Assembly: GCA_009103225.1 (NCBI GenBank)
Contig: RHPI01003488.1
Location: 90,191 to 154,190, forward strand
Source of the DNA: Chlorokybus atmophyticus
Lineage: Eukaryota; Streptophyta; Chlorokybophyceae; Chlorokybales; Chlorokybaceae
Length of the DNA: 64,000 nucleotides
Reading direction: 5' to 3'
The notes under the pieces are model-generated. The model ran no database searches, was not told the DNA's origin, and saw nothing but the letters and a program-made list of their open reading frames with translations. Shown one piece after another: positions 24,160-36,400 of the stretch. Every line of letters starts with the position of its first letter. Within the stretch, counting starts at the first letter, position 1. A program made the translations under genes and the position numbers.

Positions 24160-25489
24160 CCCCACTATCGCCAGGCACTCTGCGCCTGGTTGACAACGCA
24201 GGCTAGCAGTCTGCTTTGACCTCTTTATAAGCTACACTTTCACCCCAAACCTGCACACAAACCGCCAGCAATGGTCAACACAGTTGTTCCAAAAAAGGAC
24301 TATGCCTTGTACAGGTGGACGGCATAGACTGCCATCAACATATGCTAACAATCTGAGACTATAAACGCGCGCTGCGTTGCGTTAAACACGCTCCATCGAT
24401 TCAGATACCTACGCCAAAGTTGTTCACGACAATCAGCAGCACAACTGTGACCCCCCGCATTGTAACATCCTGTAACCTCACATTGGCTAGTATTATGACC
24501 TGAAAGCAACTACATAAAGCAAGCTAAAAACACCTGCAGTGTTGACCACCACGCACATTCCTCTTCGTCCAGACTCCAGCGCACTGCACACTAGCTAGCC
24601 TCAGACCAGACGACCAGTACCTTGCGCGGTGTGCCACAGGCAGCAACGAACGCCACCACCAACACCACGATCCTGCTAATCCACAAGCACAGACCCCTCC
24701 ACGCTGTCCTCCGCCTCCTCCTTCCCCGCACCCGCCGCCACCCGCGTGGCGGGAGAGCGCACACTACACCACACCACAGCACAGGCTGCAATGCAAGACT
24801 GTGGCACAATCAAGCAGCTTATGCCTCAATATTCAAACCTAGGGCTCAAGACCTAAACCCTAATCGTCCTATCCGACGGCTGTCAGTTGCTTGATAGCAG
24901 TAGGCCGCGCCACTCACCGTCAGATGAGCTGTAGATCCGACGTCAAGGTCTGTTTTGGCTTCCTCTGCTGTAACGGCACAGGCGTGCGCGGGGGTTTGAA
25001 CGCTGGTCCACGCGCCAAGAAAGCGAGAACGGAGGAAGCCAGATTGTGCCTCAGGTCTTGAGACGCAAAGTCGCTGCTAACATGGCGTGCGTGACGCTGG
25101 GCAGCAGGCGTCAGAAGCGCGTCAGCCAGAACGGTTGTCGCTGTCTTTTCGTTGCTTGCCGCGATGCCCCTGCGGGAATCCACGCGGCACTGACGGAACG
25201 CGCGACTCCGTTGTTGCCGGTTCACGCACGTGCAGCGCAAAGCGTGTCTCGAGCGTGCCGTGGGCGAAGCCCTTGAACGTTACCAAGCGTGTCTGACCGT
25301 GAGTTAGGGCATCAAGATCGCTCTAGGATTGTGGATCGCCACGCGCCGACTCTCGGCGCGTCAGCATTCATACGTATCACGTCACGTGACGTGACACTTC
25401 CTCTTGACATGTTGGCCATGACTGGCTGACGACATGGCCAACGTGGTGTAATGGCCCACTGGTAGCGCTGGGACGTTACAGATACGGTG
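24160..25489. other. intergenic, promoter side of the 22.8-24.2 kb gene
   Basis: GC-rich DNA at 24.9-25.4 kb carries two overlapping open frames (minus 25240-24920, plus 25046-25276) without recognisable domains. A perfect 18-bp palindrome lies at 25377-25394. The Tigger transposon begins at 25492. Confidence 0.4.
25377..25394. promoter_or_regulatory. 18-bp perfect palindrome with G-box core
   Basis: TCACGTCACGTGACGTGA reads the same on both strands and contains CACGTG flanked by two further ACGT cores. In plants these are bZIP/bHLH binding cores. No adjacent host gene could be assigned to it. Confidence 0.5.
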
Positions 25490-25858
25490 TACAGTCTACC
25501 CTCGCTGTAATCACCCCCGTTCTTATGACACCCTCGCAGTAGTGACCATTATTTTACATACCGATTTACATCAGGCAAACTCAACCCCTTATAATGACTA
25601 TCACACTCGCTGTAATGACCAATGGCGCTAGTAGGGAGCGTCACTACAGCGAGGGTAATATGTATGAATTGCATTGGTTAGGGCTGCTTGTAACAGGAGT
25701 TAGGGGCGCCAGTGCCGCGGGAGCGACCGCGGCGGCGGCGGCCGCTGCAGCGGCGGTTGGGTGGCGGCGCTACTGCGGCGTCACTGGTTGTGAGTGTCAT
25801 CATGTGTGGCAACTCCAGCCCCTCACATTAGCCGCACATCTAGGTGGTGGCAGTGATA

Positions 25859-26172
<314 letters not shown>

Positions 26173-26176
<4 letters not shown>

Positions 26177-26870
26177 ACATGTGCGCACATGTCCTGACAC
26201 GCGTGTGCAGCTTGTCACAATGTGGAAACAATTCTTGTTATGAGTACTACAACTTGTTATTGTTTGCAACTATTGCAATGACATTTACCAACATCGCATT
26301 GCTGAGTAGTGTGCAGTGTGCAGGTTGTTTGCATTTTGCTTGCATTGTCGTTAGTTGCAGCAGCCGACACACACAGCATGTGCACACTGCGGCATGCTTG
26401 CCTAATATTGCTTGGCTATTAATGTACATTGCTTGCACAGATGTGTGGTCAATTGTGCTGCGTGCAAACACATGCATGCAAATGCATCAAGCCGTTATGC
26501 ATGCAGATGTCAGGACATGTGCGTACATGTTTTGCTGCACGTGTGCAGCTTGTCACAGTGTGGAAAAAACACTGGTTGTGAGTCATACTACAATTTTGTA
26601 CTGTCTGCACTATTGCAATGGCATGTTTATCAACATCGCATCATGTTTATTGTGTGTGTTTCCCTTGTGCAGGTTGTCTGCATGTTGCGTGCATAGTTAA
26701 ATGTAGCAGCCGACGCACACAGCATGTGCACACTGCTGCATGCTTGCGAATCATTGCTTAGCTATTCATGTACATTGCTTGCACAACTGTGTGGTCTTGT
26801 GCTGCGTGCAAACACATGCATGCACGTGCATGAAGCCGTTATGCACGCAAGTGCATTCACGTATGTGCTT
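26173..26870. repeat. 338-bp direct duplication upstream of the transposase
   Basis: 26175-26512 and 26513-26870 are diverged direct copies. They share GGACATGTGCG, GTGCAGCTTGTCACARTGTGG, GCAGCCGACRCACACAGC and CACATGCATGCA in the same order. The first copy starts with a perfect 20-bp palindrome (26175-26194). The array lies immediately before the transposase start, where a promoter would be. Confidence 0.75.
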
Positions 26871-26876
26871 ATGCAG

Positions 26877-28815
26877 ATGGCAGATCGGAAGCGCGTGCAT
26901 CTGAGCGCGCTAGAGAAGAAGCAGATATGTGAGTTGCACGAATAGTATCCGGACTACTCTCACGACAGGCTGGCACAAGAGGCCACCAACAAGTTGAAGA
27001 AAGCAATCAAGCGCAACACCATGTTTGCTATCCTTCAAGGCAAAGAGAAATGGTTAGGAGTTGACAAGGCAAACAAGCATGCAGCAGCCAAAATGACAGA
27101 GCGCAGTGCACGCTATGAGCGCCTAGAGCAAGCATTATTCTTGTGGTTCCAACAAGTGAGTACTTGATAGTCTCTTACCGCAATTTGCTGATTGCACACT
27201 TGCATGCATGCGTGTACATGCATGCACTTCAACACACTTGCATACACTTTCAGTCAGTAGTCTTGTGCTGCCAGTTGCTGACTGCATATTGCATAAGCGT
27301 ATTCATGCGTGCACATGCATACAATTGCATGCACGTGCCAATTGAATGTGATATGTCAACATTTGCAGAAGCGTAATGCAAATGTGGACATCTCGGATGT
27401 CATGCTGACTGGACAAGCCATTAAGATAAGAGATGAGTTGCACATTGACGAGGCAGCGTTCAAGGCGTCCTCCGGCTGGTTGGACAAGTTCAAGAAAAGG
27501 TAAGGCGTGTGTTGGAGTGGTGGCTACCTCGTGTATCATTAAAATTTGCTACTGAGCATGTTGTGTTGTTAGGCATGGCATCAGATGCTTCAAATACTCC
27601 GGTGAATCCGCTGATGCCGACGAAAAAGGGGTCGCCAGGGCGCGAGAGAAGTTGCCGCTGGTCTTGGACGAGCTTGATGCAACGCCAGAAACCACATACA
27701 ACTTTGATGAGGCTGGTCTGCAAATACGACAAACCCCAGACCACACATTGGCCACCGAACAAGTGCGAGGCCGAAAGAAGTGCAAAGAGCGCGTCACGCT
27801 GGGCTTCGCCGTCAATGTAGATGACACATGCAAGGAACGCATCGTCTTCATTCACAAGTATGCAAGACCACGCTGCTTTGGCAACATCTTCTATCCACTT
27901 AAGTTTGTGGACTACTACAACAACGCCTCGGCATGGATGACCACCAAGTTCTTCCTACATTGGTTGAAAAAGCTCAATGCACGCATGTCAATGGCGGAGA
28001 AGCACATTGTGCTGCTGCTGGACAACGCATCAAGTCACATCTTGCCGGACGCTCATGTAGAGAAAGGAGAGCTTCATGGGCTGAACGTTGCGAGGTTTAC
28101 ACATGTGACGCTGGTGTATCTCCCTCCTAACACCACCTCTAAGATTCAGCCATTTCTCCAAGGCATTATCGCGTGCTTCAAGGTTCGATACAGGAAGTTG
28201 CTGGTTGAGTGGCTGCTTTCACAAACTCAGGAGGCCTCCACCCAAGTCTCAAACCTCAAAGCCAACATCAAGCAAGTCTTGTGATGGGCAGTGAGTGCAT
28301 GGGAATCGGTGGAGCAACAAATCATTCGCAATTGCTGGAGAAAGGCGGGGATTCTTCCAGCATCATGGGACGCCGACATTCGTGAGGCCGATGAGCGATC
28401 CGCAACACGCCTGAAAAAGGAGGACGTCGACGAGGTCGCTGCACTTATTGATCGCCTCGACATTGAAGACAAGTTGACGGCGGAAGAGTATGTCAACTTG
28501 GTGGAAGAAGATGAAGTTGAGGCGGAGTTGTGTGTGGAGGAGCTAGTGGAGATGGTGACAGAGCCCGACTCAACCACGATGGAGGAAGAGGATCTCGACG
28601 ACATTGATGTTGACAACATTCCCCCACCATGCGTTCCGCTACAAGAAGCTCGTGTGATAGCTAGCCGTCTACACGTGTTCATTGATGACAATGCATACAC
28701 ATTCACACCACGTGATGCTCTAGACATGCAGCGCATCATTGCCAAGACGTTGCGCGCATCGGCCGTCAACACAACACGCGCAAGGCAAACGGACATTCAT
28801 TCATTTGGTGGTTAG
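26877..28815 (+). pseudogene. Tigger/pogo (CENP-B-like) DDE transposase, inactivated
   Basis: Three exons (26877-27154, about 27369-27500, about 27573-28815) encode a CENP-B-type helix-turn-helix start (ADRKRVHLSALEKKQICELHE), the second HTH (VMLTGQAIKIRDELHI then SSGWLDKFKKRHGIRCF) and a DDE_1 domain. The first catalytic Asp is in TYNFDEAGL and the second in VLLLDNASSH. The third block reads PPNTTSKIQPFLQGII where the family has QPLDQG, so the third Asp is replaced by Leu (codon CTC, 28156-28158). In-frame stops occur at 26943-26945 (TAG) and 28282-28284 (TGA). The C-terminal part after the second stop stays open to 28815, and its acidic tail is intact. The reading frame is otherwise well kept, so decay is recent or the frame is constrained for another reason. 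Confidence 0.9.
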
Positions 28816-29137
28816 AGGGGTGTATTGTTGTTAAGTATTAATTGAGAGCTTGAGTTGAGGCATCACATACAAAGCTCTTTATATTCATGCATGTTTGCAT
28901 TTGGACATGACTTGATTGCAAGCAACACCATCAACTTATCTCGCTGCAGTGACCAGTTGTCACTACATAGAGCACAACCCAGTAGTTGGCTCAAACCCCG
29001 CTATAACGACCAACTGTCACTACATAGTATATTTACGTTCCAGTGACTGCTGGTCTCTACATCGAAGAAATGACACCTCTGTGTAGTGACAAGACGGCCC
29101 AAAACATCCGTGGTCACTACATCGAGGGTAGACTGTA

Positions 29138-29381
29138 TTAAGCTTACGTAATTAAGTGCTTAACTCACACGGTAATTAAGGTCCCACGGCTTTGAAGGCT
29201 TAAAATTACACAAATGATTTACACTCTAAGTACGGTTGCATTCTCAGAAGTCCCCGCTTTTGTGGGGGTGTTTCTTGACCGCACAACGTGTGCGCAGACT
29301 GTTTCCCAAGCTCGCACATGCTCTGTGCGGCTGATGCTTGAGTGATGTTGCGGCTGAGCGCGTATCGCGTTGTATTAGGCG
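29138..29381. other. short spacer right of Tigger
   Basis: No feature recognised. Confidence 0.3.
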
Positions 29382-30830
29382 TCAAATTAACGTCCATGGG
29401 CACAAGACAACACGGTTCAGCGTTTTCAGCAACTTGTTGCCATGGCTGTCGTTGTCCACTGAGTCTGTGACCACCATATGCAATGGTGAATACGCTAACT
29501 TGCTCATAGCGTACACCGCTGTGTGCAACAGGAACACCGTCTTGTTGCGCAGCACTGCGAGAGTCCGAGCATGACGAGGTCCCGGCACCTTGACTCTCCC
29601 CAGTGCAGCGAGTCCTGTTAATGCCCCAAACACCTGGCGCAATTCATCTTCACAGGACTCCCACTCTGCTAGCCAGTCGACACACCTCAGGTCATGGTCC
29701 ATCTTGTTGCGCTCAACCATGCGCAACCTCTCCAGTCCATGAGGACACCGAGCAGACGCAACACACCATCATCAACTCGATCTGCATTCTGTGCCGCTGT
29801 TCCTGGACGCCGCATCTGTGCGCTGGCAGGCACTTCAGTCACATTCATACCATGCCTCAACAGACATGCCAGCGGATCAGCCCAAGCTGCAATTAAGAGG
29901 GTGCCTTGGTTGCGTGCACGAGTCACCACCACAACGGCACCTTGCAAGCGGGCTTGCACAGCTCGCAACACCACGCGTGCTTGTATAATATTGTACTTAG
30001 CCGCAACAGCCATCAGAAATACCACCGCGTCCCGCTGCAGTAGTTGAGAGGCCACCTCTCGCACAGTTTCTGCAACCGCATCCTGTGCCTGCTCAGACGC
30101 TGTCGCTCTGACCTCATCCTCGAACATTTGGCGCAGCTCCTCCGACACACGCGCTTCGTGATTATACTGCGACGCGTTCCTGCTCGCGCGCATTGTCTCG
30201 CGCAGCCCAGCAATTACATCTTCCAACTCTACCGACTTGCCACGGTAACCATCGCATTCACGCTGTGCTTCTTGCCGCAGGCGCCTCTCCCTGATGCTCT
30301 GCGTGGTTTCGTCTAGCGAACGGGACTCCAGCACCTGACAACAATAGCAGTCACAAGCAGGTCAGGCATTATGACCACTCACGTGACACTGTCGCATTGT
30401 CAGCAACTTCACCTCCACGTGTTGTTGCAGGTTATCCAATTCCTCCCGGAGCTCTTCCTGAGCACGCGCAGTTGCGGCGCGCTGCTGGGCATCCTCAACA
30501 GATTTGCGTGCCAACTGCTCTTTCACAATCTGAAACACGGCACCCAATAGCAACCTGATATTCTATTGCAGGTTAGACGGAAAGACAGAGCTACCTCATC
30601 ACTACCTTAGGCGAGCTATTGACTCACCTCATGCTGGTTGCGCCAATGCTAACAATCCTGCTCTGCCTTCCTTAAGTCTTCAGCTGCACACCTGTCGACC
30701 TCCATATCTCTCAGAGCAGCTCTCACGCCAACGAGTTCCTGCATCAGGGTTGCCCGTTCCCCTATCACAGCATCGCGTTGGAGCGTCAACCCATGTACTT
30801 CACGCCGCAAGAACTGCGCATAACGTAGGA
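29382..30830 (-). pseudogene. unrecognised coiled-coil protein, frames broken
   Basis: The minus strand carries successive long helical, charged blocks: FLRREVHGLTLQRDAVIGER (about 30820), VFQIVKEQLARKSVEDAQQR then AQEELREELDNLQQHVEV (30550-30380), SLDETTQSIRERRLRQEAQR (from 30320), then EELRQMFEDEVRATASEQAQ and a more globular part (KYNIIQARVVLRAVQARLQG). Around 29725 the likely frame shifts to one continuing VERNKMDHDLRCVDWLAEWE down to 29382. Either unseen introns or frameshifts connect them. I recognise no enzyme. Its position next to transposons and its broken frames suggest a mobile-element accessory protein, but this is inference. Confidence 0.4.
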
Positions 30831-30839
30831 GAGCTGGCT

Positions 30840-31780
30840 AAGAACTACACAACTAGTGGCTGTTGTCAGCGCATACACGAACATGGCATCAAACAATGCT
30901 GATAATTTACATGCAAACGGCTCACATTCAGATGCACAGCTTTACATGCTATCAGTCGCAGTCACACTGTCATCTCACGCATACGACCTCAGACGTTGTC
31001 GGGTGTCCTGTCACTCCATATCACATACGCGCGGCATGGCATGCACTGTACCCATATGCACATGACATTTGCTCCCCAATACCTGCAACTGAGCGTACAC
31101 TGTAGTATGGCTGTACATGTCCCCTACATTCATGGTAGTAGTCTTCGCGTGATCTGCATATATTCACGTCGTTCACATTATATAATGCATGCGTACACAT
31201 GGGGTTGCAAAGATGTGAACTTCGTCGCAAATTTTACACGGTGACTGACTAAGGAGTGAGGGACTGACTGGTGACTGAGCTTGCCTGAGCCTGCCAGTCG
31301 CTGCCTGAAATATTACTTTTGGACTGTTGGGTTTGCCGTTGGTTTAAGTGGACTGACGCAGACGGCCGCGGGCCGAAAGTGGTTGTCAGTGGCACTAACC
31401 GGCCGAGAGTTGTCAACCAGTTACCCTTTGGTTGATGTGCACAGACGGCCGTTAGCCGGTAGTTACGGACAGCTGACAGCAATAGCCGGCAGTTTCTTTG
31501 CCGTTACACTGCTGTTAATATGTGACCCTTCCCATTTGACAAAAGTTGGCAATTCTTACCGTAAGCCAACACTAACATGCCATGCAGCTTGTACAAACCT
31601 TGGACTGATCGTTTAGTCTTGCACCTATAAGCCCACAATATATACAATGTAGCGGCAGTGGTGAGAGTATGTCCACTTGCAACTGAGCAGCCGACTTGCG
31701 CATGAAACTACCCTATGACATTGAATCTAGCTGTCGAACTCATGCGCAGCTTGTCAACTCGTGGTGCCTGCCTCAGAACT
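30840..31780. other. intergenic, no gene recognised
   Basis: It holds CA/TG-rich low complexity and several CGGCCG-rich repeats near 31360-31490 (GGCCG, CAGACGGCCG twice). No coding signal. Confidence 0.35.
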
Positions 31781-31785
31781 CCTCC

Positions 31786-32641
31786 TCAAACCCCCTCCTC
31801 ATGTTCCTCCTCCGACGAGTCTTCTGCTTCAACGCCGGAGTCATCTTCATCCGTCGCCTCGCTCGCTGACAGTACAGCGGCTACTTTGTCCTTCAGCTTG
31901 AATGTCAGCGCCTCGCCGTGCACGCGCATGCGCTTGATGGTCGCTTTGAGAGTGACCACCTGCATTTGGTAATGCTGTAAGAGTGGCGTGCTGCCAGAGG
32001 ACTAGCCCATCAGCATACACACGCTTACCTCGTCTTCCGCTTTGTTGCACTCCGCCAGGCAGACAGTCAGCCTGCCGCGCTGCTCTCAGTTCACTCTGAC
32101 CAACATGGCAATCTGCAAGCATACTGCTTAATTACCGCTGAAAACATTATACTACGTAATGGATTACCCGTTCGTGGTACTCCGCAGCTTCTCTTTTGCG
32201 ACTTGTGAGCTCTCGCAAGTAGAAGTAGGCTGTGCATTTGCGAGATTGGTCATGCTGTTCATGTGCATGACACTGGAGGTTGTGCATGAGGGTGTGCATG
32301 TGGTATTGACAGTGTATGTCAAGTGCAAGATACTTGAGGCTGTTCATGTGCAAGATAAAAGAACCCTAGCATGTGGCATTGACAGTGCATCGTAACCCAC
32401 CTTGGTTATGCCAGTCTTGTTTGGTCCCTTCAATCATGTCACCGTGGACGCAGCTGCTGGTGGGTCGTATTTTCTTAGAGGCAGTATTGTGGTGTGCCTT
32501 TGCCCACTCGGAGGGGGAGCCCTGTAAGATATCGCCCGAGTCACTGTTGTCATTGGATGTGCCCTTGGTAGTCTTGGTGGGGTTTGACACCGAGGACACC
32601 CCTTCGGCACCCTGCCCGCCCTGTGCGAACATGGAATTCAT
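31786..32641 (-). CDS. unrecognised acidic/coiled-coil protein, partial exon set
   Basis: Possible exons are 32641-32402 (SEWAKAHHNTASKKIRP then GDMIEGTKQDWHNQG), about 32226-32170 (AYFYLRELTSRKREAAEYHE), about 32085-32030 (RLTVCLAECNKAEDE) and about 31971-31786 (VVTLKATIKRMRVHGEALTF then KLKDKVAAVLSASEATDED and a tail SSEEEHEEGV). The donor/acceptor pairs look good and the acidic C terminus ends at a stop (31786-31788). Family unknown. The layout (short helical exons, acidic tail) resembles the gene at 47.5-48.4 kb, and both may be accessory genes of mobile elements. Confidence 0.35.
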
Positions 32642-32822
32642 CCCGGACCTCGATTACAATGCCCACTACGCCCCTGGCAGCGCCGCCAACGATCCTCCAA
32701 ACGCCACATACCCTTGGCATCACGCCCCTGTAAGGGCATAGCTTGGCGGAGCTATCAATAGTGTTTTCATGCGCAGGGGGACTGACATTGCCAGAGTTGT
32801 CAATGGTACGAACTGCCATTGC

Positions 32823-32864
32823 CATTGTACAAAGGTACCATTTCAATGGTGCCTTTGTACAATG
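32823..32864. repeat. 20-bp-arm hairpin, candidate left end of the large element
   Basis: CATTGTACAAAGGTACCATT and AATGGTGCCTTTGTACAATG form inverted arms with one mismatch around TC. The neighbouring DNA repeats the words ATGGTACGA and CGTACCAT (32800-32905). Confidence 0.6.
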
Positions 32865-32940
32865 CCTATACCTTTTGGCAAAGGCATCTTCGTACCATTG
32901 AAACGGTTCAATCAGAATATATATGTATATATATATATAT

Positions 32941-33414
32941 NNNNNNNNNNNNNNNNNNNNNNNNNNNNNNNNNNNNNNNNNNNNNNNNNNNNNNNNNNNN
33001 NNNNNNNNNNNNNNNNNNNNNNNNNNNNNNNNNNNNNNNNNNNNNNNNNNNNNNNNNNNNNNNNNNNNNNNNNNNNNNNNNNNNNNNNNNNNNNNNNNNN
33101 NNNNNNNNNNNNNNNNNNNNNNNNNNNNNNNNNNNNNNNNNNNNNNNNNNNNNNNNNNNNNNNNNNNNNNNNNNNNNNNNNNNNNNNNNNNNNNNNNNNN
33201 NNNNNNNNNNNNNNNNNNNNNNNNNNNNNNNNNNNNNNNNNNNNNNNNNNNNNNNNNNNNNNNNNNNNNNNNNNNNNNNNNNNNNNNNNNNNNNNNNNNN
33301 NNNNNNNNNNNNNNNNNNNNNNNNNNNNNNNNNNNNNNNNNNNNNNNNNNNNNNNNNNNNNNNNNNNNNNNNNNNNNNNNNNNNNNNNNNNNNNNNNNNN
33401 NNNNNNNNNNNNNN
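32941..33414. other. assembly gap (474 N)
   Basis: A run of N, preceded by an (AT)n tract and followed by (GGC)n. Confidence 1.
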
Positions 33415-33498
33415 GGCGGCGGCGGCGGCGGGTGTGCGTGTTGCTGGATATGATGCAGGTTACATTGGCAACACCTGTGTCGACGTTAGTAGTGAGAT

Positions 33499-36400
33499 AT
33501 GGGAGTCCTTTGTCCGTATTGCCACATGCGCTTCGCCACACGCAGCTCGGTCTACATGCACATTATTAGCAGCAGGGTGTGCAAGCAGCTCAAGCTGTAT
33601 GTCGGCCAGCGTTCATTACAGTACGATGCGGGTCATGTTGAACCGGGGCGTTCGATTCAGGATGCTCACATGCTTGATGCTGAAAGATTCCTCCAGGAGA
33701 CACACGCACAGCAGCAACAGGAGGAGGAGGAAGTGAACGAGGGCTTTCGATGTGTGCGTGTGCCTGAGAAACCTGTGGCACGCCAACATGGAAGTGGAGG
33801 CGTCCCTTCACACGCGTCGGAATCCAGGTGGTATGGCTCGAAGCATGCTCTTGCAGTGGCATTCGTGCAGTGCAACAACGGCCAAGGCCTGTCGGCCTCC
33901 GACATGGGGCGGATCATCAAGTGCATCCGAAATGCACACTTCCTGACGGAAGAGCTCCAGTGGGAGACCGGTGTGCATGTGGCCAGCTACCTCCGGACCA
34001 CGATTGCTTTCTCTCAGTCTGAGGTGTGTTCACGGTGTGCGGTGCATGTGCTTAACCATCAGAGCCATGTCACATATGCACATGCGAGTGTGCTGCCGTA
34101 TCAGAACTACGTGACGGCTGACCTGCGCAAGCCTTGAGACCCTGAGGATCAAGACATCTGCGTCACATATATGCCGGCCAAGGTCTGTGAAATGCAGTAC
34201 CAAGGTCTGTGAAATGCAGTACCTAATGCAGTATCGATGCAGTATCTATTCTGAGGCCAGCATAGTAAGTAATGCTCTTGGTCGGAGCAGGCATGGCTCG
34301 CGCGGTTGTATGGCAATCCACATGCCGCCAATGGCTTCAATCTCCAGTACACTAATAACAAGCATAGCTTTGGTGTTTGTTACGGCCTAGCTACTATAGC
34401 TGGTCATGTACAGTGTATATATAAGTTTAATTAGCGAGAAACAAAAGTTTAAGAAACCTTGGTTGGATTATCTGGGTTTGTTATGCAAGCTTTGAATGCG
34501 TGTGTTTGTGTTTGAGCTTTAACACGAGTGCAATGCATCGCTAATTATAAGCTTGGCTGGTTAGAGCATTTACATGCATCTAATTAGAAGTGGTTGACCA
34601 GGAATTACCCTATTCATGTATGTATGGGCGTCTTGAGTAGGAAGATAAAAGCACATGGCTTTAGTATAATGATTTATTAACGCGATGTGGGCTTATGGGG
34701 CCAATCGCATAAAACATCATAGGAAAAAGCATGTGTAATTATAAGGTTCATTTAGGCCAATCCAAGGCGGCTTATTTGGATCAATTGACTAGAGCGAAGT
34801 AGCCTACCTAGGGTGAACAAAAAGGACTTTGCGAAATGAGTTCGCGAAGGGGTTGATTCACCTGCGAAGTGAATCAACATAGTGAACTAAAGTAGTTCAC
34901 TAGGGGTTCGTAAGTGAACTAAGTAAATCACCCTAATATGAGAGGACTAATAGAAGAGAGAGCCAAAAGTGAATCACTGGTGAACTAAATTAGTTCACTA
35001 GTAGAGTGATTCATAATGCCGACAAGGTAGTGAACTAAAGTTGATTCACTGGTGAATCAACTATTAGATCACTTCGCGACGCGACGTCGCGACAGAAAAT
35101 CGGCTAAGGCATTGGCTCCCTCCCGCGTGTGCCAATACGCAGCGCCTGGCAGCGCCGCCTGCCATGGCCGCAAGCACAAAAATCGCGGATTCGCATTATT
35201 GGTCACTTTGCAGAATGCCAGTGAACCACTGCCGGTTGAACTAAACTAATCACTTGGGTGAGTGAATGGGGATCTGGTAGAGGGCTTTGGACCAAGTAGG
35301 TCTTAGCCAAGATAGTTCCTAGTAAAGCTCAAGGCGATGGATTTCGCCATAAAAAAGGAGCCAGTCGCGGGTGGAGGGTAGCCGCCGCACGACTTGAGCT
35401 CCGGGCTTTTGGGGCTAAGTTAGGGGTACCTAGGCTAGGTGACCATAACCCTTAAGTTACCAAGTAATTGTTCATACAATGAAAGGTGATTAAGGGAGTG
35501 TACAGTCACAACATGTAATAGTGTGTGATCACTGTGCATAGTTTTTAGTGTGATTTCCCCTCCGCGCGGCGTAACATTTAGCCATCCTTCCACGAGCGAT
35601 TGGTGGAAGGATGTGGAGGTGGATTTGAGGAGAGAGGTGGGGGAAGCGTCCTACTTAGAGCCTGCCATTCTGTACAGTGACAAGACCACGCTGGACAGCG
35701 CGGGCAAGCGCTCTGGCTACCCTCGGATGGCATCGCTTGCCAACTACAGTTGGGACATGTATGCTAGCAACATGGGGGTTGTTGTGATAGTGCTTCTGCC
35801 GGTGGTTCACGCAGTGGCCGGGCATCCCACCTGGACGCAGGGCAAGGAATCGTTCTCCATTCGGAGACGTGAGATTTTTCATGACGCTTTGAATGTAGTG
35901 TTAGGGGATGTGAAGCGGGCGAGTTGGGAAGGTCTGCAGCTCGTCGACCCGCATGGCATCGAGCGTCGTGTGTTTCCCGCGCTTGCCAACTACATCAGCG
36001 ATTTGCAGGTAGTGGGCATGAATGGTTGTAACCGGATGCAGCCTGCCAGCAAACAGTGCATGGAGGATGTTGTCAGTAGAACATCTGAGTTTGTCGTGTT
36101 GTAGGAGACTGCCACACTCGCACGCACTGTGTCGGGCAACCAAACACGACATCCTTGCGATGTTTGTCTCGTCACCAAATCAGATGTGTTGGAGATGAAT
36201 GAGGACCGGGAATTGAGAACCGAGGCCTTCTACACACCAGCAATACGTCAGCTGCGGGCGGACCTGCATAGCGGTGTTAGGAATGCACGCGAGACAGCCA
36301 AGGCTTTCAGAGAGCAGCACGCCATGCATGTCGAGGAGGTAATGGTTAAATTATCGGCATTGGTGAGGATGAATGGCTTTCCGTGAAACCAGGCAATGTG

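Noticed and set aside
32769-33736. Open frames spanning the second gap
   Set aside because: Gap artefacts; the real frame starts at 33499 with the zinc finger.
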